From a virus: a stretch of 36,823 nucleotides of DNA. Of this stretch, positions 13,174 through 20,623 are shown one piece after another. Below the pieces are notes generated by a model, which saw only the letters and a program-made list of their open reading frames with translations, was not told the DNA's origin and ran no database searches. The stretch spans positions 1-36,823 of IMG/VR virus record IMGVR_UViG_3300025913_000013, one strand, 5' to 3'. Positions within the stretch are counted from its first letter, which is position 1, and each line of letters starts with the position of its first letter. Both the position numbers and the translations under genes were made by a program.

Positions 13174-13420
13174 CTTTTTGTTCTCTCTTTAGCTTTTCAT
13201 GAATGGCTTCGAGTATCCATCCCGTGCGAGTTATTCCGACTCTTTCCTCAACTGCTTCATCTACATCGCCCATCATTTCAACGGTGATGCGTAAATTCAT
13301 ATAAGTCCATTTCTTGCTTTCCGCGACTTGATCCTCCTTGACCTTGGCGCCTTTTTCAATTAAAGCATCGACATCGACTTCTTCAATCTTCGGCTTTTCC
13401 AATTTTTTCCTTACCGACAT
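13166..13420 (-). CDS. Ribbon-helix-helix partition partner (ParB/ParG-like)
   Basis: This protein of 84 residues has a flexible basic/acidic N-terminus and a C-terminal ribbon-helix-helix domain. WTYMNLRITVEMMGDVDEAVEERVGITRTGWILEAIHEKL contains the beta strand (NLRITVE), helix 1 and the TRTGWILEAI helix 2 typical of CopG/Arc folds. Such small proteins are the centromere-binding partner in type Ib partition systems, and their mobile N-terminus stimulates the ParA ATPase. The gene follows parA by 42 bases. GGGG precedes ATG 13420; a TTG two codons upstream is less likely. Confidence 0.75.
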   Translation of the reverse strand: MSVRKKLEKPKIEEVDVDALIEKGAKVKEDQVAESKKWTYMNLRITVEMMGDVDEAVEERVGITRTGWILEAIHEKLKREQKDE

Positions 13421-13441
13421 ATACAACCCCTATATATTAAA

Positions 13442-13458
13442 TGTATTTTCAATGTATG
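13442..13458. promoter_or_regulatory. 17-bp box between parA and its partner gene
   Basis: TGTATTTTCAATGTATG differs from the box at 4112-4128 at only a few positions. It lies in the 42-base gap between the parA stop and the partner start. A weaker inverted variant, TGTACATTTATTGTATA, lies at 13475-13491 in the last codons of parA. It may be a centromere or operator site. Confidence 0.5.
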
Positions 13459-13462
13459 TTAC

Positions 13463-14116
13463 CTATACCGATAGTGTACATTTATTGTATATAAAATCAT
13501 AAAGATCGCTCATCTCTTGAATGGCTTTCTTATCGGCTAACTTCATTTCTGAAACGCCAAGTCCATCACTGGCCGCATTCGCAAAGGATTTTCGCGAGCC
13601 TATTGTGGATTCAATGCACTTGATTTCTTCGCACTCTTGGAGGATGCTAATTGTATCCTCGTTATCGGTGCCTTTAGAATCTGCTTGATTGATTACGGCA
13701 AACGCTTGTAATTTTGGGTTTGCCGGTTTCATTTCTGCAATCAATGCCTTAACATCGCTGAGAGTCCAAATATCTAAGGAGCGAGGTTTAAAAGGAATGA
13801 TGCAGATATCCGCAATTGAAATCGCAGCTCTTAGAGAGGTTGTTTCCCGACCACCAACATCAATAATGACGTCATCGTAATCGACTTTCATCCTCTCTAG
13901 CTGTGATCTCAGGGCTTTTCCGCCTAATTGAATGGTTGACCATTTCGTCAAGATGTTTAGTCCATCTCTTTGATTCGCCCATACGGAGGTTGATTTTTGT
14001 TCGTCTGCATCAACTAGTAAGACTTTCTTACCGCTTGCCGATCTAAGTACGGCAAGATTCGTGGCAATGGTGGTTTTGCCTGTGCCGCCCTTAATTCCAC
14101 CGATTACGATGATCAT
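13463..14116 (-). CDS. parA: ParA-type partition ATPase
   Basis: This 217-residue protein is a short ParA/MinD-like ATPase. The deviant Walker A is KGGTGKTT at 9-16, Walker A' is VDADEQ at 35-40, and Walker B is DDVIIDVGGR at 81-90. No N-terminal HTH is present, so it is of the type Ib (ParF-like) class, which pairs with a small ribbon-helix-helix protein, as found here. It would move plasmid copies on the nucleoid so both daughter cells inherit them. In a phage genome it argues for plasmid prophage maintenance. GGGGG precedes the ATG. Confidence 0.9.
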   Translation of the reverse strand: MIIVIGGIKGGTGKTTIATNLAVLRSASGKKVLLVDADEQKSTSVWANQRDGLNILTKWSTIQLGGKALRSQLERMKVDYDDVIIDVGGRETTSLRAAISIADICIIPFKPRSLDIWTLSDVKALIAEMKPANPKLQAFAVINQADSKGTDNEDTISILQECEEIKCIESTIGSRKSFANAASDGLGVSEMKLADKKAIQEMSDLYDFIYNKCTLSV

Positions 14117-14126
14117 GTATTCCCCC

Positions 14127-14200
14127 TGTATGTTGTTTGTACATTGTGTATATACTTAACATATATTTCCTGTATATTCAATATACATTTAACGTATATT
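14127..14200. repeat. Array of 17-bp boxes upstream of parA, candidate centromere
   Basis: This interval contains TGTATGTTGTTTGTACA (14127-14143), TGTATATACTTAACATA (14147-14163) and the perfect palindrome TGTATATTCAATATACA (14171-14187), plus an ATATAC...GTATAT inverted pair at 14181-14199. Their starts are about 20 and 24 bases apart, near two helical turns. Upstream arrays of short repeats are typical parS/parC sites of type Ib partition systems and also act as operators. Confidence 0.55.
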
Positions 14201-14208
14201 GTTGACAA
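14180..14208 (-). promoter_or_regulatory. parA promoter
   Basis: On the minus strand, TTGTCA (plus 14203-14208) and TATATT (plus 14180-14185) each match consensus 5/6, with a 17-base spacer. The predicted start is near 14173. The palindrome at 14171-14187 covers the -10 and start, so binding there would repress parA, as expected for an autoregulated partition operon. Confidence 0.6.
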
Positions 14209-14217
14209 GGGGAGAGA

Positions 14218-14256
14218 TTTTTTCCATCCTCTCTCACACGGAAAGGATGGAAAAAA
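14218..14256. repeat. Perfect 13-bp inverted repeat
   Basis: TTTTTTCCATCCT (14218-14230) is exactly complementary to AGGATGGAAAAAA (14244-14256) with a 13-base spacer. In either direction the 3' arm ends in A rather than T, so it is not an ordinary intrinsic terminator despite lying after the gene that ends at 14274. It sits beside the partition array and may be a protein site, origin element or RNA stem. Confidence 0.6.
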
Positions 14257-14273
14257 CCATAACCACAATCATA

Positions 14274-14510
14274 TTAAAGACCGCCGGCCGACCAGTTACG
14301 TTTCAATTGGTTGAGTTCTACATCTTGATCATGGACGCGATCTACAACCCATAGACTACGATTCTTTTTAAGTTCGATGATATTGCCTTGCATTTCCTCG
14401 TCGACTCCTTCAACGAAAGATATGAGCTTTTCACCGGTTCTTTTGAGTTTAGGATTTCCCTTTTCTCGAATAACCCTTTCTAGTTCACATTGTCTCATGT
14501 TTTTCCTCAT
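14274..14510 (-). CDS. Small basic hypothetical protein
   Basis: This 78-residue protein is Lys/Arg/Glu-rich and starts MRKNMRQCELERVIREKG; a second ATG four codons in has GAGG upstream. The first ATG overlaps the upstream stop as ATGA. Possibly a DNA-binding or regulatory protein, but no motif is diagnostic. It ends directly before the 13-bp inverted repeat. Confidence 0.55.
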   Translation of the reverse strand: MRKNMRQCELERVIREKGNPKLKRTGEKLISFVEGVDEEMQGNIIELKKNRSLWVVDRVHDQDVELNQLKRNWSAGGL

Positions 14511-14752
14511 TTTTTAAACGTGTGGGACTTCATGTCATGTTCAACTTCTTCGTCATCATCTTTAGCTTTCACCCATTTCACCCCTTTTGAATCAACAAAG
14601 AAATCTTCATCGATTTCCTCGATTGTTATCTTGAATTTCGGGAATTCTATACCCCGACTAAAAGTGATAACTTGAGGGAATTTCCCTGACTTATCGTCAT
14701 TGATGATTTGGGCGATTACCCGCTTTAGCTCGACCGTTTTACTTAGTAACAT
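14507..14752 (-). CDS. Small hypothetical protein
   Basis: This 81-residue protein has a helical start (TVELKRVIAQIIND), a beta-type middle (ITFSRGIEFPKFKITIEEID) and an acidic end with DSKGVKWVKAKDDDEEVEHD. The DxKGxKW motif is shared with the protein encoded at 9611-9856. GGAGGAG precedes the ATG. It is the first gene of a two-gene minus unit with its promoter in the 14753-15025 gap. Confidence 0.6.
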   Translation of the reverse strand: MLLSKTVELKRVIAQIINDDKSGKFPQVITFSRGIEFPKFKITIEEIDEDFFVDSKGVKWVKAKDDDEEVEHDMKSHTFKK

Positions 14753-15025
14753 TTCTCCTCCTAGTTTTGGTTATGGTGGTGTGTGGAAACGAATACATTC
14801 ACATGCTATTTTGAGCTATGTTAAATGACATTCATCATCAATCTGTCAAGTAGCCTGCATAAGAACTACGACAAATAAGGCTTCTAAATGAAGCATTTGA
14901 GAATGATTTCACGGTGATTCACACCATGTTCACAAGAATCTCATTGCAACATTTCATCGCCTTGTTTATGACTTTACATGAAACGCCGCATATAATACCA
15001 TACATAATTTTAGGAGGCAACACAC
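14753..15025. promoter_or_regulatory. Divergent intergenic region with promoter elements
   Basis: This 273-base gap separates minus-strand genes from the late plus-strand block. A perfect TTGACA on the minus strand (plus 14844-14849) is a candidate -35 for the gene at 14752, though its -10 is weak. TGACA at 14826-14830 and TGTCA at 14844-14848 form an inverted pair with 13 bases between. Small dyads GCTTC/GAAGC near 14880 and GGTG/CACC near 14910 are also present. No reading frame of note is seen. Confidence 0.45.
14968..14996 (+). promoter_or_regulatory. Rightward promoter before the late block
   Basis: A perfect -10, TATAAT at 14991-14996, is preceded by ATGACT (14968-14973) at 17 bases, a 4/6 -35. 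It lies 30 bases before the ATG at 15026, which has AGGAGG. The sharp -10 makes this a likely promoter for the three small genes that precede the terminase genes. Confidence 0.6.
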
Positions 15026-15253
15026 ATGAATATAGTTGTGTCTTTTATGGCGAAATGGGGTAAAGATTTGTTTTATCCGGAAAGCGAAGATGCTTTGTTT
15101 TTAACAAAATTCACCGGACGTCCGACACTAACCAAAAACCAATTGAAAGTAGCGATCGAAAGAGGTTGGGATGTAAAAGTAGTCACAAAACAATTTAATT
15201 TAGAGGAGTATTTGAAAGACAATACACCTAAAGTAAAGGGACGAAAGAAATGA
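15026..15253 (+). CDS. Small hypothetical protein, first gene of the rightward block
   Basis: This 75-residue basic protein (MNIVVSFMAKWGKDLF, then TKNQLKVAIERGWDVKVV, ending KVKGRKK) is not recognised. AGGAGG lies eight bases before its ATG, a strong ribosome site. The next gene starts at its stop codon (ATGA at 15250-15253). Its position before the terminase genes could suit a late-gene regulator, but no DNA-binding motif is clear. Confidence 0.6.
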   Translation: MNIVVSFMAKWGKDLFYPESEDALFLTKFTGRPTLTKNQLKVAIERGWDVKVVTKQFNLEEYLKDNTPKVKGRKK

Positions 15254-15465
15254 GCGATGAACATGTAAAACTCGTAGCAAAAATACAGCATTTCTATGAT
15301 GTAATGATCAGGCGTTTACAAGAGATGGAGGACGGAAGTCTCACGTCTGTTAACAATATGGAAACCCTAGCGTACAGGGAGAAATCTTTAGAGCTAAATT
15401 TTTTAACGGCCGAATATGGAAAAACATTTGAAACCTTTCTTTATAAAGAAACCAATGACAAGTAA
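15250..15465 (+). CDS. Small helical hypothetical protein
   Basis: This 71-residue protein appears all helical: HVKLVAKIQHFYDVMIRRLQEM and NMETLAYREKSLELNFLTAEYG. Coupled to the previous gene by ATGA overlap. No family recognised. Confidence 0.55.
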   Translation: MSDEHVKLVAKIQHFYDVMIRRLQEMEDGSLTSVNNMETLAYREKSLELNFLTAEYGKTFETFLYKETNDK

Positions 15466-15745
15466 ACCTAAGAAATTAAAAAAAGTTTCCGTAAGAGGGG
15501 AATACTTACTCGAATTAATTCATTGGGCGCGTAGATATGCAGATAGACGTTGTACATTCGTTCCTAGTGAGTTTAATAAGATTTACACAGAGATAATGAC
15601 ACAATACCCATTCTTGAAAGAACATGAATTCATCGATGAAACGTTGTATGAAAACGGTAAATTCTTTCCTTATGCACAAGATGGTGATTTCAACGAAAAC
15701 ACCGGTCGTTACGATGCTAGATCGCGAATAAAACAGCTTGTGTAA
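15455..15745 (+). CDS. Hypothetical protein upstream of terminase
   Basis: This protein of 96 residues, if started at ATG 15455, begins MTSKPKKLKKVSVRGEYLLELIHWARRYADRR. It is basic at the start, and aromatic-rich toward the end (YENGKFFPYAQDGDF). The frame is open to 15416, but the inner ATG overlaps the previous stop by 11 bases and gives a cleaner arrangement. No family recognised. Confidence 0.5.
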   Translation: MTSKPKKLKKVSVRGEYLLELIHWARRYADRRCTFVPSEFNKIYTEIMTQYPFLKEHEFIDETLYENGKFFPYAQDGDFNENTGRYDARSRIKQLV

Positions 15746-15754
15746 CGCTTTGCG

Positions 15755-15783
15755 TTGACGTATAAAATTTGATTTACTATACC
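15755..15783 (+). promoter_or_regulatory. Late promoter of the packaging and structural genes
   Basis: TTGACG (15755-15760) and TATACC (15778-15783), 17 bases apart, make a good vegetative-type promoter 33 bases before the small terminase ATG. The -10 lies in the loop of the long inverted repeat 15762-15804, so a protein bound to that dyad would cover the promoter. Confidence 0.65.
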
Positions 15784-15804
15784 TTGAGTAAATACAAATT
15801 TTAT
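15762..15804. promoter_or_regulatory. 16-bp inverted repeat around the late promoter -10
   Basis: ATAAAATTTGATTTAC (15762-15777) is complementary to GTAAATACAAATTTTAT (15788-15804) apart from one inserted base, with a 10-base centre containing the -10. As RNA only the right arm would be fully transcribed, so it more likely acts at DNA level as an operator or activator site. Confidence 0.6.
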
Positions 15805-15815
15805 CTAGGAAACGC

Positions 15816-16259
15816 ATGGCTTCAACAAAAGCGCAATTGCTTGAAAAACGAAAAGCTGGTCGCCCACGGGAATATGACGCTCAAAAAATTGCCGATGAGC
15901 TACTGGAATGGTCAAAAGACGAAGAGTCAATCAATATAGCGCAATTCTGCGCTGATCGCGGATATCTACCCACACTAATTTGGCGCCTTGAAAAAGAAAG
16001 CGAGGAATTTTCTTACGCTTATACGATTGCTCGCCTGAAACTTGCCGAACGTCGCGAGAGATTGATGAATAATAATCTCTTAAATTATGGCGCATGGCAG
16101 AGATACCAACGCGGTTACGATCCTTTCTTGGCTAAAGATGAGGAAGATAAGGACGATAAAGACGCGGCAAGGAAAAAAGGAATTGTCGAAACTGAGCAAA
16201 CCAATCTCTTTTTGTTAGCGAAACTCGCCGCTGACGGTAAGATTTCACAGAAAGATTAG
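15816..16259 (+). CDS. Terminase small subunit
   Basis: This 147-residue protein has the profile of a small terminase. A basic start KRKAGRPREYDAQKIADELLEWSKDEESINIAQFCADRGYLP contains the helix-turn-helix that recognises the packaging site, and a helical middle (RLKLAERRERLMNNNLLNYGAW) would form the oligomerisation region. An acidic/basic tail follows. It ends directly against the large terminase gene (16260). It should select phage DNA and feed it to the motor. Confidence 0.85.
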   Translation: MASTKAQLLEKRKAGRPREYDAQKIADELLEWSKDEESINIAQFCADRGYLPTLIWRLEKESEEFSYAYTIARLKLAERRERLMNNNLLNYGAWQRYQRGYDPFLAKDEEDKDDKDAARKKGIVETEQTNLFLLAKLAADGKISQKD

Positions 16260-17756
16260 ATGTCGATTATCAACAATGAATGGCGCTTAAACAATCTCTA
16301 TCGCATCATAAATCGGGATGCGAATTCGATAAAATTTCAACTCAATCCAGTTCAAAAAAACGTCCTTGAAAATCTTCATTATCGCAACCTAATTTTGAAG
16401 GCTCGGCAACTTGGAATGTCAACGTTTGCTGTGCTTTATCTACTCGATCAGGTGCTTTTCTCAGAAAACCTCCAAGCCGGGATCGTTTCATACTCCCTAG
16501 AACACGCTCAGCATATCTTCAAAAGGATAATCGGACATGCCCTTGACACCTTACCTCCGGAATTCAAAGCTCTCACAGGAATCGTACAGCGATCAGCTCG
16601 TGAAATTACTTTCAATAACGGCAGCTCTCTCCGTGTTGATACAACATTGCGAGGAGGATCATACCCTCTCGTACTTGTCTCGGAGTTTGGAAAAACTTGT
16701 GCAAGAAACCCACAGAAAGCAGAAGAAGTTATCACAGGTACCTTGCAAGCCGTCCCCAAGGATGGGAAAGTCATTATCGAAAGCACAGGTGAAGGCAATG
16801 AAGGATTCTTTGCCGAAATGGTCATGGAAGCATCTCGACGCGGCAATGATGACCTTACCAGCTTAGATTATAAATTATTCTTCTACAATTGGCTACAAGA
16901 GCCTTCTTATCAGATTGAGGAAAAAGTTGACTACGATGTTTCGCTAACTGACTACTTCAACAAAGTCGAATTAGAATCCAACTGTAAAATTACTCAGCCT
17001 CAAAGAAACTGGTACGCAGTTCAGACACGCTTATTAGGGGATAAAATTAAGCAAGAATTCCCTTCAACAGTTTCCGAATCATTCCTCACTTCCAGCGATG
17101 CTTTTTATTTTGCCGAAGCAATTAATCGAGCCTACCAGTCGAATCGTTGTCTATTTTCTTCCCTGTACGACGCATTATTACCCGTTTATGTGGCGATGGA
17201 TATCGGGCTTAATGATTTAACTGTGATGGTTTTCTTCCAAGTAGCTCATGGAGAAGTCAGAGTCATCGACTACTATGAAGATAAAAATAAGGATGTCCCT
17301 TTTTATGCAAAATTTCTCCTCCAAGATAAACGCTTTCTCTATCACACTATTTTTCTTCCTCACGATAGCGTTAAGCGCGATCCTTTGGACATATCTAATA
17401 GTTATGAGCGTGATTTTCAACGTCTTTTTTCTGGTACCAACACGCGTTTTCATGTGCTTAAACGCATGGATAAGCAACTATCTATATCTCATGCGAAAGT
17501 GATGATGGATAGATGTGTTTTCAACGTGAATCGCGTGAAACCATTCCTTGATAAATTAGCGAAATATCGAAAGAAATGGAATGAATCTTTAGGCCGTTAT
17601 CTTGAAGAGCCATTCCATAACGACGCATCAAACTACGCTGATTCCTTCCAATACATGGCACAAGCAGTAGGGCATTTAGAGACTGTTTCTTCGATGAAAG
17701 GCGCACTTGACAAACATAAGAAAGTCGTAGAAAACAGATATAGACGCGTGCTGTAA
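16260..17756 (+). CDS. Terminase large subunit
   Basis: This 498-residue protein is the packaging motor and nuclease. The ATPase domain has a variant Walker A, KARQLGMST at 47-55, Walker B-like LVLVSEFGK at 137-145 (SE in place of DE) and coupling motif IIESTGEG at 172-179. The nuclease domain shows Asp314 in YVAMDIG, Asp369 in FLPHDS and Asp462 in ASNYADSFQ. This is the pattern of P22/Sf6-like and related terminases that cut by headful. It would move DNA through the portal encoded next. Confidence 0.92.
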   Translation: MSIINNEWRLNNLYRIINRDANSIKFQLNPVQKNVLENLHYRNLILKARQLGMSTFAVLYLLDQVLFSENLQAGIVSYSLEHAQHIFKRIIGHALDTLPPEFKALTGIVQRSAREITFNNGSSLRVDTTLRGGSYPLVLVSEFGKTCARNPQKAEEVITGTLQAVPKDGKVIIESTGEGNEGFFAEMVMEASRRGNDDLTSLDYKLFFYNWLQEPSYQIEEKVDYDVSLTDYFNKVELESNCKITQPQRNWYAVQTRLLGDKIKQEFPSTVSESFLTSSDAFYFAEAINRAYQSNRCLFSSLYDALLPVYVAMDIGLNDLTVMVFFQVAHGEVRVIDYYEDKNKDVPFYAKFLLQDKRFLYHTIFLPHDSVKRDPLDISNSYERDFQRLFSGTNTRFHVLKRMDKQLSISHAKVMMDRCVFNVNRVKPFLDKLAKYRKKWNESLGRYLEEPFHNDASNYADSFQYMAQAVGHLETVSSMKGALDKHKKVVENRYRRVL

Positions 17757-17813
17757 AATCATGATTTTATGATTTCTCTGTATTTTTAAAATTTAATATT
17801 TTAGTGTGATTAC

Positions 17814-19985
17814 ATGCTAACAGACAACGAAATTCGCGGTGAATTTCAAGAAAATTACCGCTATGCACATGATTATTGGGCGCCGTTCATCAAGGATGCT
17901 CAGGTATATACGCTGGCTGCGTCGGGTTATACTTGGTCGGATGACGAGCGAAAAGCGCTCATAAAAGAGGGGCGTGAGCCTCTGGAATTAAACATAATTC
18001 GTCGTCCCCTACAGTTTTTCTCAGGATATTTGCGCGATAACATCAACGAAATCGTGTATTCACCGGTCGAAGGATCAGATCAAAAAACAGCCGATCAGTT
18101 CACGAAACTCGGATATTACATATGGGATAAAGGGCTTGGATTTCCAACGTTTCTCGATGCGTGCGATGAGGCGTTCAAGTCAGGAATTTCATTGTGTGGC
18201 ATCCAAATGGATTACTCACGAGATTTCGTTAATGGCGATATAAAATTCTTCAAACGAACATACAATTCATTTTACCTTGATCCAACGTTTGAGTCGATCG
18301 ATCTGACCGACGCTTCATTTGCTATTACTCGCGACCTTATCGATAAGCAATATGCCAAGCAGTTAATGCCTTTCATTGACCCGAAAGAAATAGATAATCT
18401 TTCGATGGGCTATCGAGATGATAAATTTCTACAATACCATCCGGAATTCACAACCTTTTCAAGAAATCGTAACCTAATCGCCTACGACCAATATTACAAA
18501 AGAGTGACGCGAAAGAGAAAATTTCTCGTTGATATGAAATCGGCTTATTACCGAGATATCACGGATTTATCTAGCCAAGAGATTAATAAACTCAAGCTAG
18601 GCATGCGTCGATTCAAGGAAATGAGGGAGAACGCCGATGAATTGGGTATCGATCCGAACGAAATTCCGGAGATTGAAATTCGGGATGTTGATCGCAGTTT
18701 CATTGAGCTTAACATCATGCTCAACGGGCAGCGAATGTATTGTGGCGATGACAAGACAGGAATCAATCACACTTATCCTTTTGTCCCTGTTATTTGTTAC
18801 ATGGAGCCTTCAATCTGGATGCCCTCGCAGCGTATCCAAGGAATAGCCTCATGCAACTGGTCAGCCCAACGCCAATTCAATAAACGCCATATGAAAATTG
18901 TCGATATGATGGATTCAGACATCTCGACAGGATTCAAGTATCTGATCGGCTCTGTTCCTGATCCTCAAGATTTACAGCAATCAGGTCAAAATAAAATCAT
19001 CGGTATCGACCCGGAAAACGCTCCGGCCGGTATGGATTCTGTGCAGCAATTGAGTGGGGGCGGCGCTAATCCGGCCCTTATTCAATACCAACAAGTGCTT
19101 GATCAATTAACCCTCACACTTTCAAACGTCAATGAAAGTGCATTGGGCATTGATGAGAAAGGAAACACTCAAGTTTCCGGGCGCTTGGCTCAGGTCAGAA
19201 TCGCTCAAGGATTAAGAGGAAATCGCAAGATTTTTGACAACGTTGAAACGTCTCAAGAATTACTTGGCGGTTTAGTCCTTAAAGCAATTCAAAATCATTA
19301 CCCTCCGGGCAAAGTTGAAAGGATTCTTGCAGAGAAGCCGACCGATCAATTCTACGAGCAAGAATTCGAGCAATATGACGCTGTAATCAAAGAAGGCGTC
19401 CGCTCTAAATCTCAAAAAGATGCTTATTACTATGAACTCGTTAATCTTAAACGTGATGGTATCGTTGATGTACCTCAAGCAGAGATTGTTAAGTCTCTTT
19501 CAATGGCAGGATTAAGCGACCTTGAAGATGCAATCAGCAAGCAAGATGAAATGCTCGCGAAGAAAGCCGCTCAAGCCAGCGAAATCGATCGTGTGAAGAT
19601 GGAAGTTCTTGAAGCGACCAAGGAAGAAAAACTTGGGCTAGCTGCCGAACGTAAATCGAGGGTCGTAAGCAATCTATCTCTCAAAGACGAAAGAGAATCC
19701 GAAGCTCAACAAAATATTGCTCAAGCTGCACTTGATAGGGCACGCGCTATCACCGAAATTGCATCAATGCACGAAAGCCGAATCTTGAAAGTTCTCGATT
19801 TCGTAAATCGTCTTGAACAGCAAGAAGCCGGCGGCCGTGAAGCCCAAAAAGTACAGGTTAGCGCTCAAGCAAATCAGATTAATGACGGTGTAGAAAATTC
19901 TGATCAGGCGCAACAGCAACAATCGATGTTGCAACAGCAACAATCGGAACAAACCATAATGAATGATGTCAGCCAAGGAGGTTGA
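17814..19985 (+). CDS. Portal protein, P22-like
   Basis: This 723-residue protein fits the P22-type portal family in length and motifs: N-terminal YAHDYWAPFIKDAQ, LELNIIRRPLQFFSGYLRDN, a stretch with YDQYYKRVTRKRKFLV, and IQGIASCNWSAQRQFNKR in the core. A long Glu/Lys-rich helical C-terminus ends in a Gln-rich tail (QQQQSMLQQQQ), comparable to the barrel helix of P22 gp1. Twelve copies would form the ring through which DNA enters and leaves. No good Shine-Dalgarno precedes the ATG. Confidence 0.88.
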   Translation: MLTDNEIRGEFQENYRYAHDYWAPFIKDAQVYTLAASGYTWSDDERKALIKEGREPLELNIIRRPLQFFSGYLRDNINEIVYSPVEGSDQKTADQFTKLGYYIWDKGLGFPTFLDACDEAFKSGISLCGIQMDYSRDFVNGDIKFFKRTYNSFYLDPTFESIDLTDASFAITRDLIDKQYAKQLMPFIDPKEIDNLSMGYRDDKFLQYHPEFTTFSRNRNLIAYDQYYKRVTRKRKFLVDMKSAYYRDITDLSSQEINKLKLGMRRFKEMRENADELGIDPNEIPEIEIRDVDRSFIELNIMLNGQRMYCGDDKTGINHTYPFVPVICYMEPSIWMPSQRIQGIASCNWSAQRQFNKRHMKIVDMMDSDISTGFKYLIGSVPDPQDLQQSGQNKIIGIDPENAPAGMDSVQQLSGGGANPALIQYQQVLDQLTLTLSNVNESALGIDEKGNTQVSGRLAQVRIAQGLRGNRKIFDNVETSQELLGGLVLKAIQNHYPPGKVERILAEKPTDQFYEQEFEQYDAVIKEGVRSKSQKDAYYYELVNLKRDGIVDVPQAEIVKSLSMAGLSDLEDAISKQDEMLAKKAAQASEIDRVKMEVLEATKEEKLGLAAERKSRVVSNLSLKDERESEAQQNIAQAALDRARAITEIASMHESRILKVLDFVNRLEQQEAGGREAQKVQVSAQANQINDGVENSDQAQQQQSMLQQQQSEQTIMNDVSQGG

Positions 19986-19986
19986 A

Positions 19987-20199
19987 ATGGCCAAAAGTAA
20001 CGGCAAAGGCATGGGGGGAACACCCTTCATGAACAACGGTAAAGGGATGTGTTCTTATAAAGACAACCCAATGCCAAAAGCTAGAGAAGTTAAGCCTGAG
20101 TGTGGCCCCGGCATGAATGCCGACCAGCGCAAGGCTAATGGACTCTTACAGAAAGCTCACAAACAAAAAGATTCCCTTCGCGGAATGAGTGGGATGTAG
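19987..20199 (+). CDS. Small Gly/Lys-rich virion-region protein
   Basis: This 70-residue basic protein begins MAKSNGKGMGGTPFMNNGKGM and has a short CGPGMNADQRKANGLLQKAH segment. It is low in hydrophobic residues and likely unstructured. AAGGAGG lies five bases before ATG 19987, overruling the in-frame ATG at 19963. Small basic proteins here may coat or nucleate structures, but no function is established. Confidence 0.6.
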   Translation: MAKSNGKGMGGTPFMNNGKGMCSYKDNPMPKAREVKPECGPGMNADQRKANGLLQKAHKQKDSLRGMSGM

Positions 20200-20201
20200 G
20201 A

Positions 20202-20588
20202 ATGACGGCAAATTTGCTGCAAGACCCATCTTCCGGGCTTTTACTTCCTCGTCAACATGTTGATGAGAAGCAAGCCTTGAAAAAGGTCATAGATGATGTG
20301 ATTGATCGCTCTGTGTTGGATAACCAACACATTCGAGAAAATTATTATCTAACATTGCATGCCAAATTTGACAGATTCGACCCCTCTAAGTTTGTGATTA
20401 GCCGCCCGGTAATTTCGTATCGCTTGCCCCCTTTCACATCTAATCAGATGGTTTTTTGGGTAAGTAACAAGAAAGGGATATGTGAATTGCTTTGGATGGT
20501 TAGCCGTGGGAGTAACAAAAAGTTAAAAGTTGAATTTAATAAAACAGGTGTCGCCTACCTGCAAGCAAAGGGTGCCATGCCATCGTAA
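20202..20588 (+). CDS. Hypothetical protein between portal and scaffold
   Basis: This 128-residue protein has a helical start (DEKQALKKVIDDVIDRSVLDNQHIRENYYLTLHAKF) and a beta-type C-terminal half (VISYRLPPFTSNQMVFWVSNKKG). No family is recognised. It lies in the morphogenesis block and could be a head accessory protein. A perfect hairpin follows its stop. Confidence 0.6.
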   Translation: MTANLLQDPSSGLLLPRQHVDEKQALKKVIDDVIDRSVLDNQHIRENYYLTLHAKFDRFDPSKFVISRPVISYRLPPFTSNQMVFWVSNKKGICELLWMVSRGSNKKLKVEFNKTGVAYLQAKGAMPS

Positions 20589-20602
20589 GAGGCTATCTTA
20601 CG
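20584..20602 (+). promoter_or_regulatory. Hairpin before the scaffold gene
   Basis: CGTAAGA (20584-20590) and TCTTACG (20596-20602) form a perfect 7-bp stem with a five-base loop overlapping the previous stop codon. No U-tract follows. It may tune expression or RNA processing at the start of the scaffold and coat genes. Confidence 0.5.
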
Positions 20603-20623
20603 CTATAAATGACGGAGAAAAAA

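Noticed and set aside
14218-14256. Intrinsic terminator
   Set aside because: The stem is perfect, but no U-tract follows it on either strand; the T runs are in the 5' arms.
17756-17775. Terminator after the large terminase gene
   Set aside because: AAATCAT and ATGATTT can pair, but the stem is AT-only and weak, and the portal gene follows as part of the same block.
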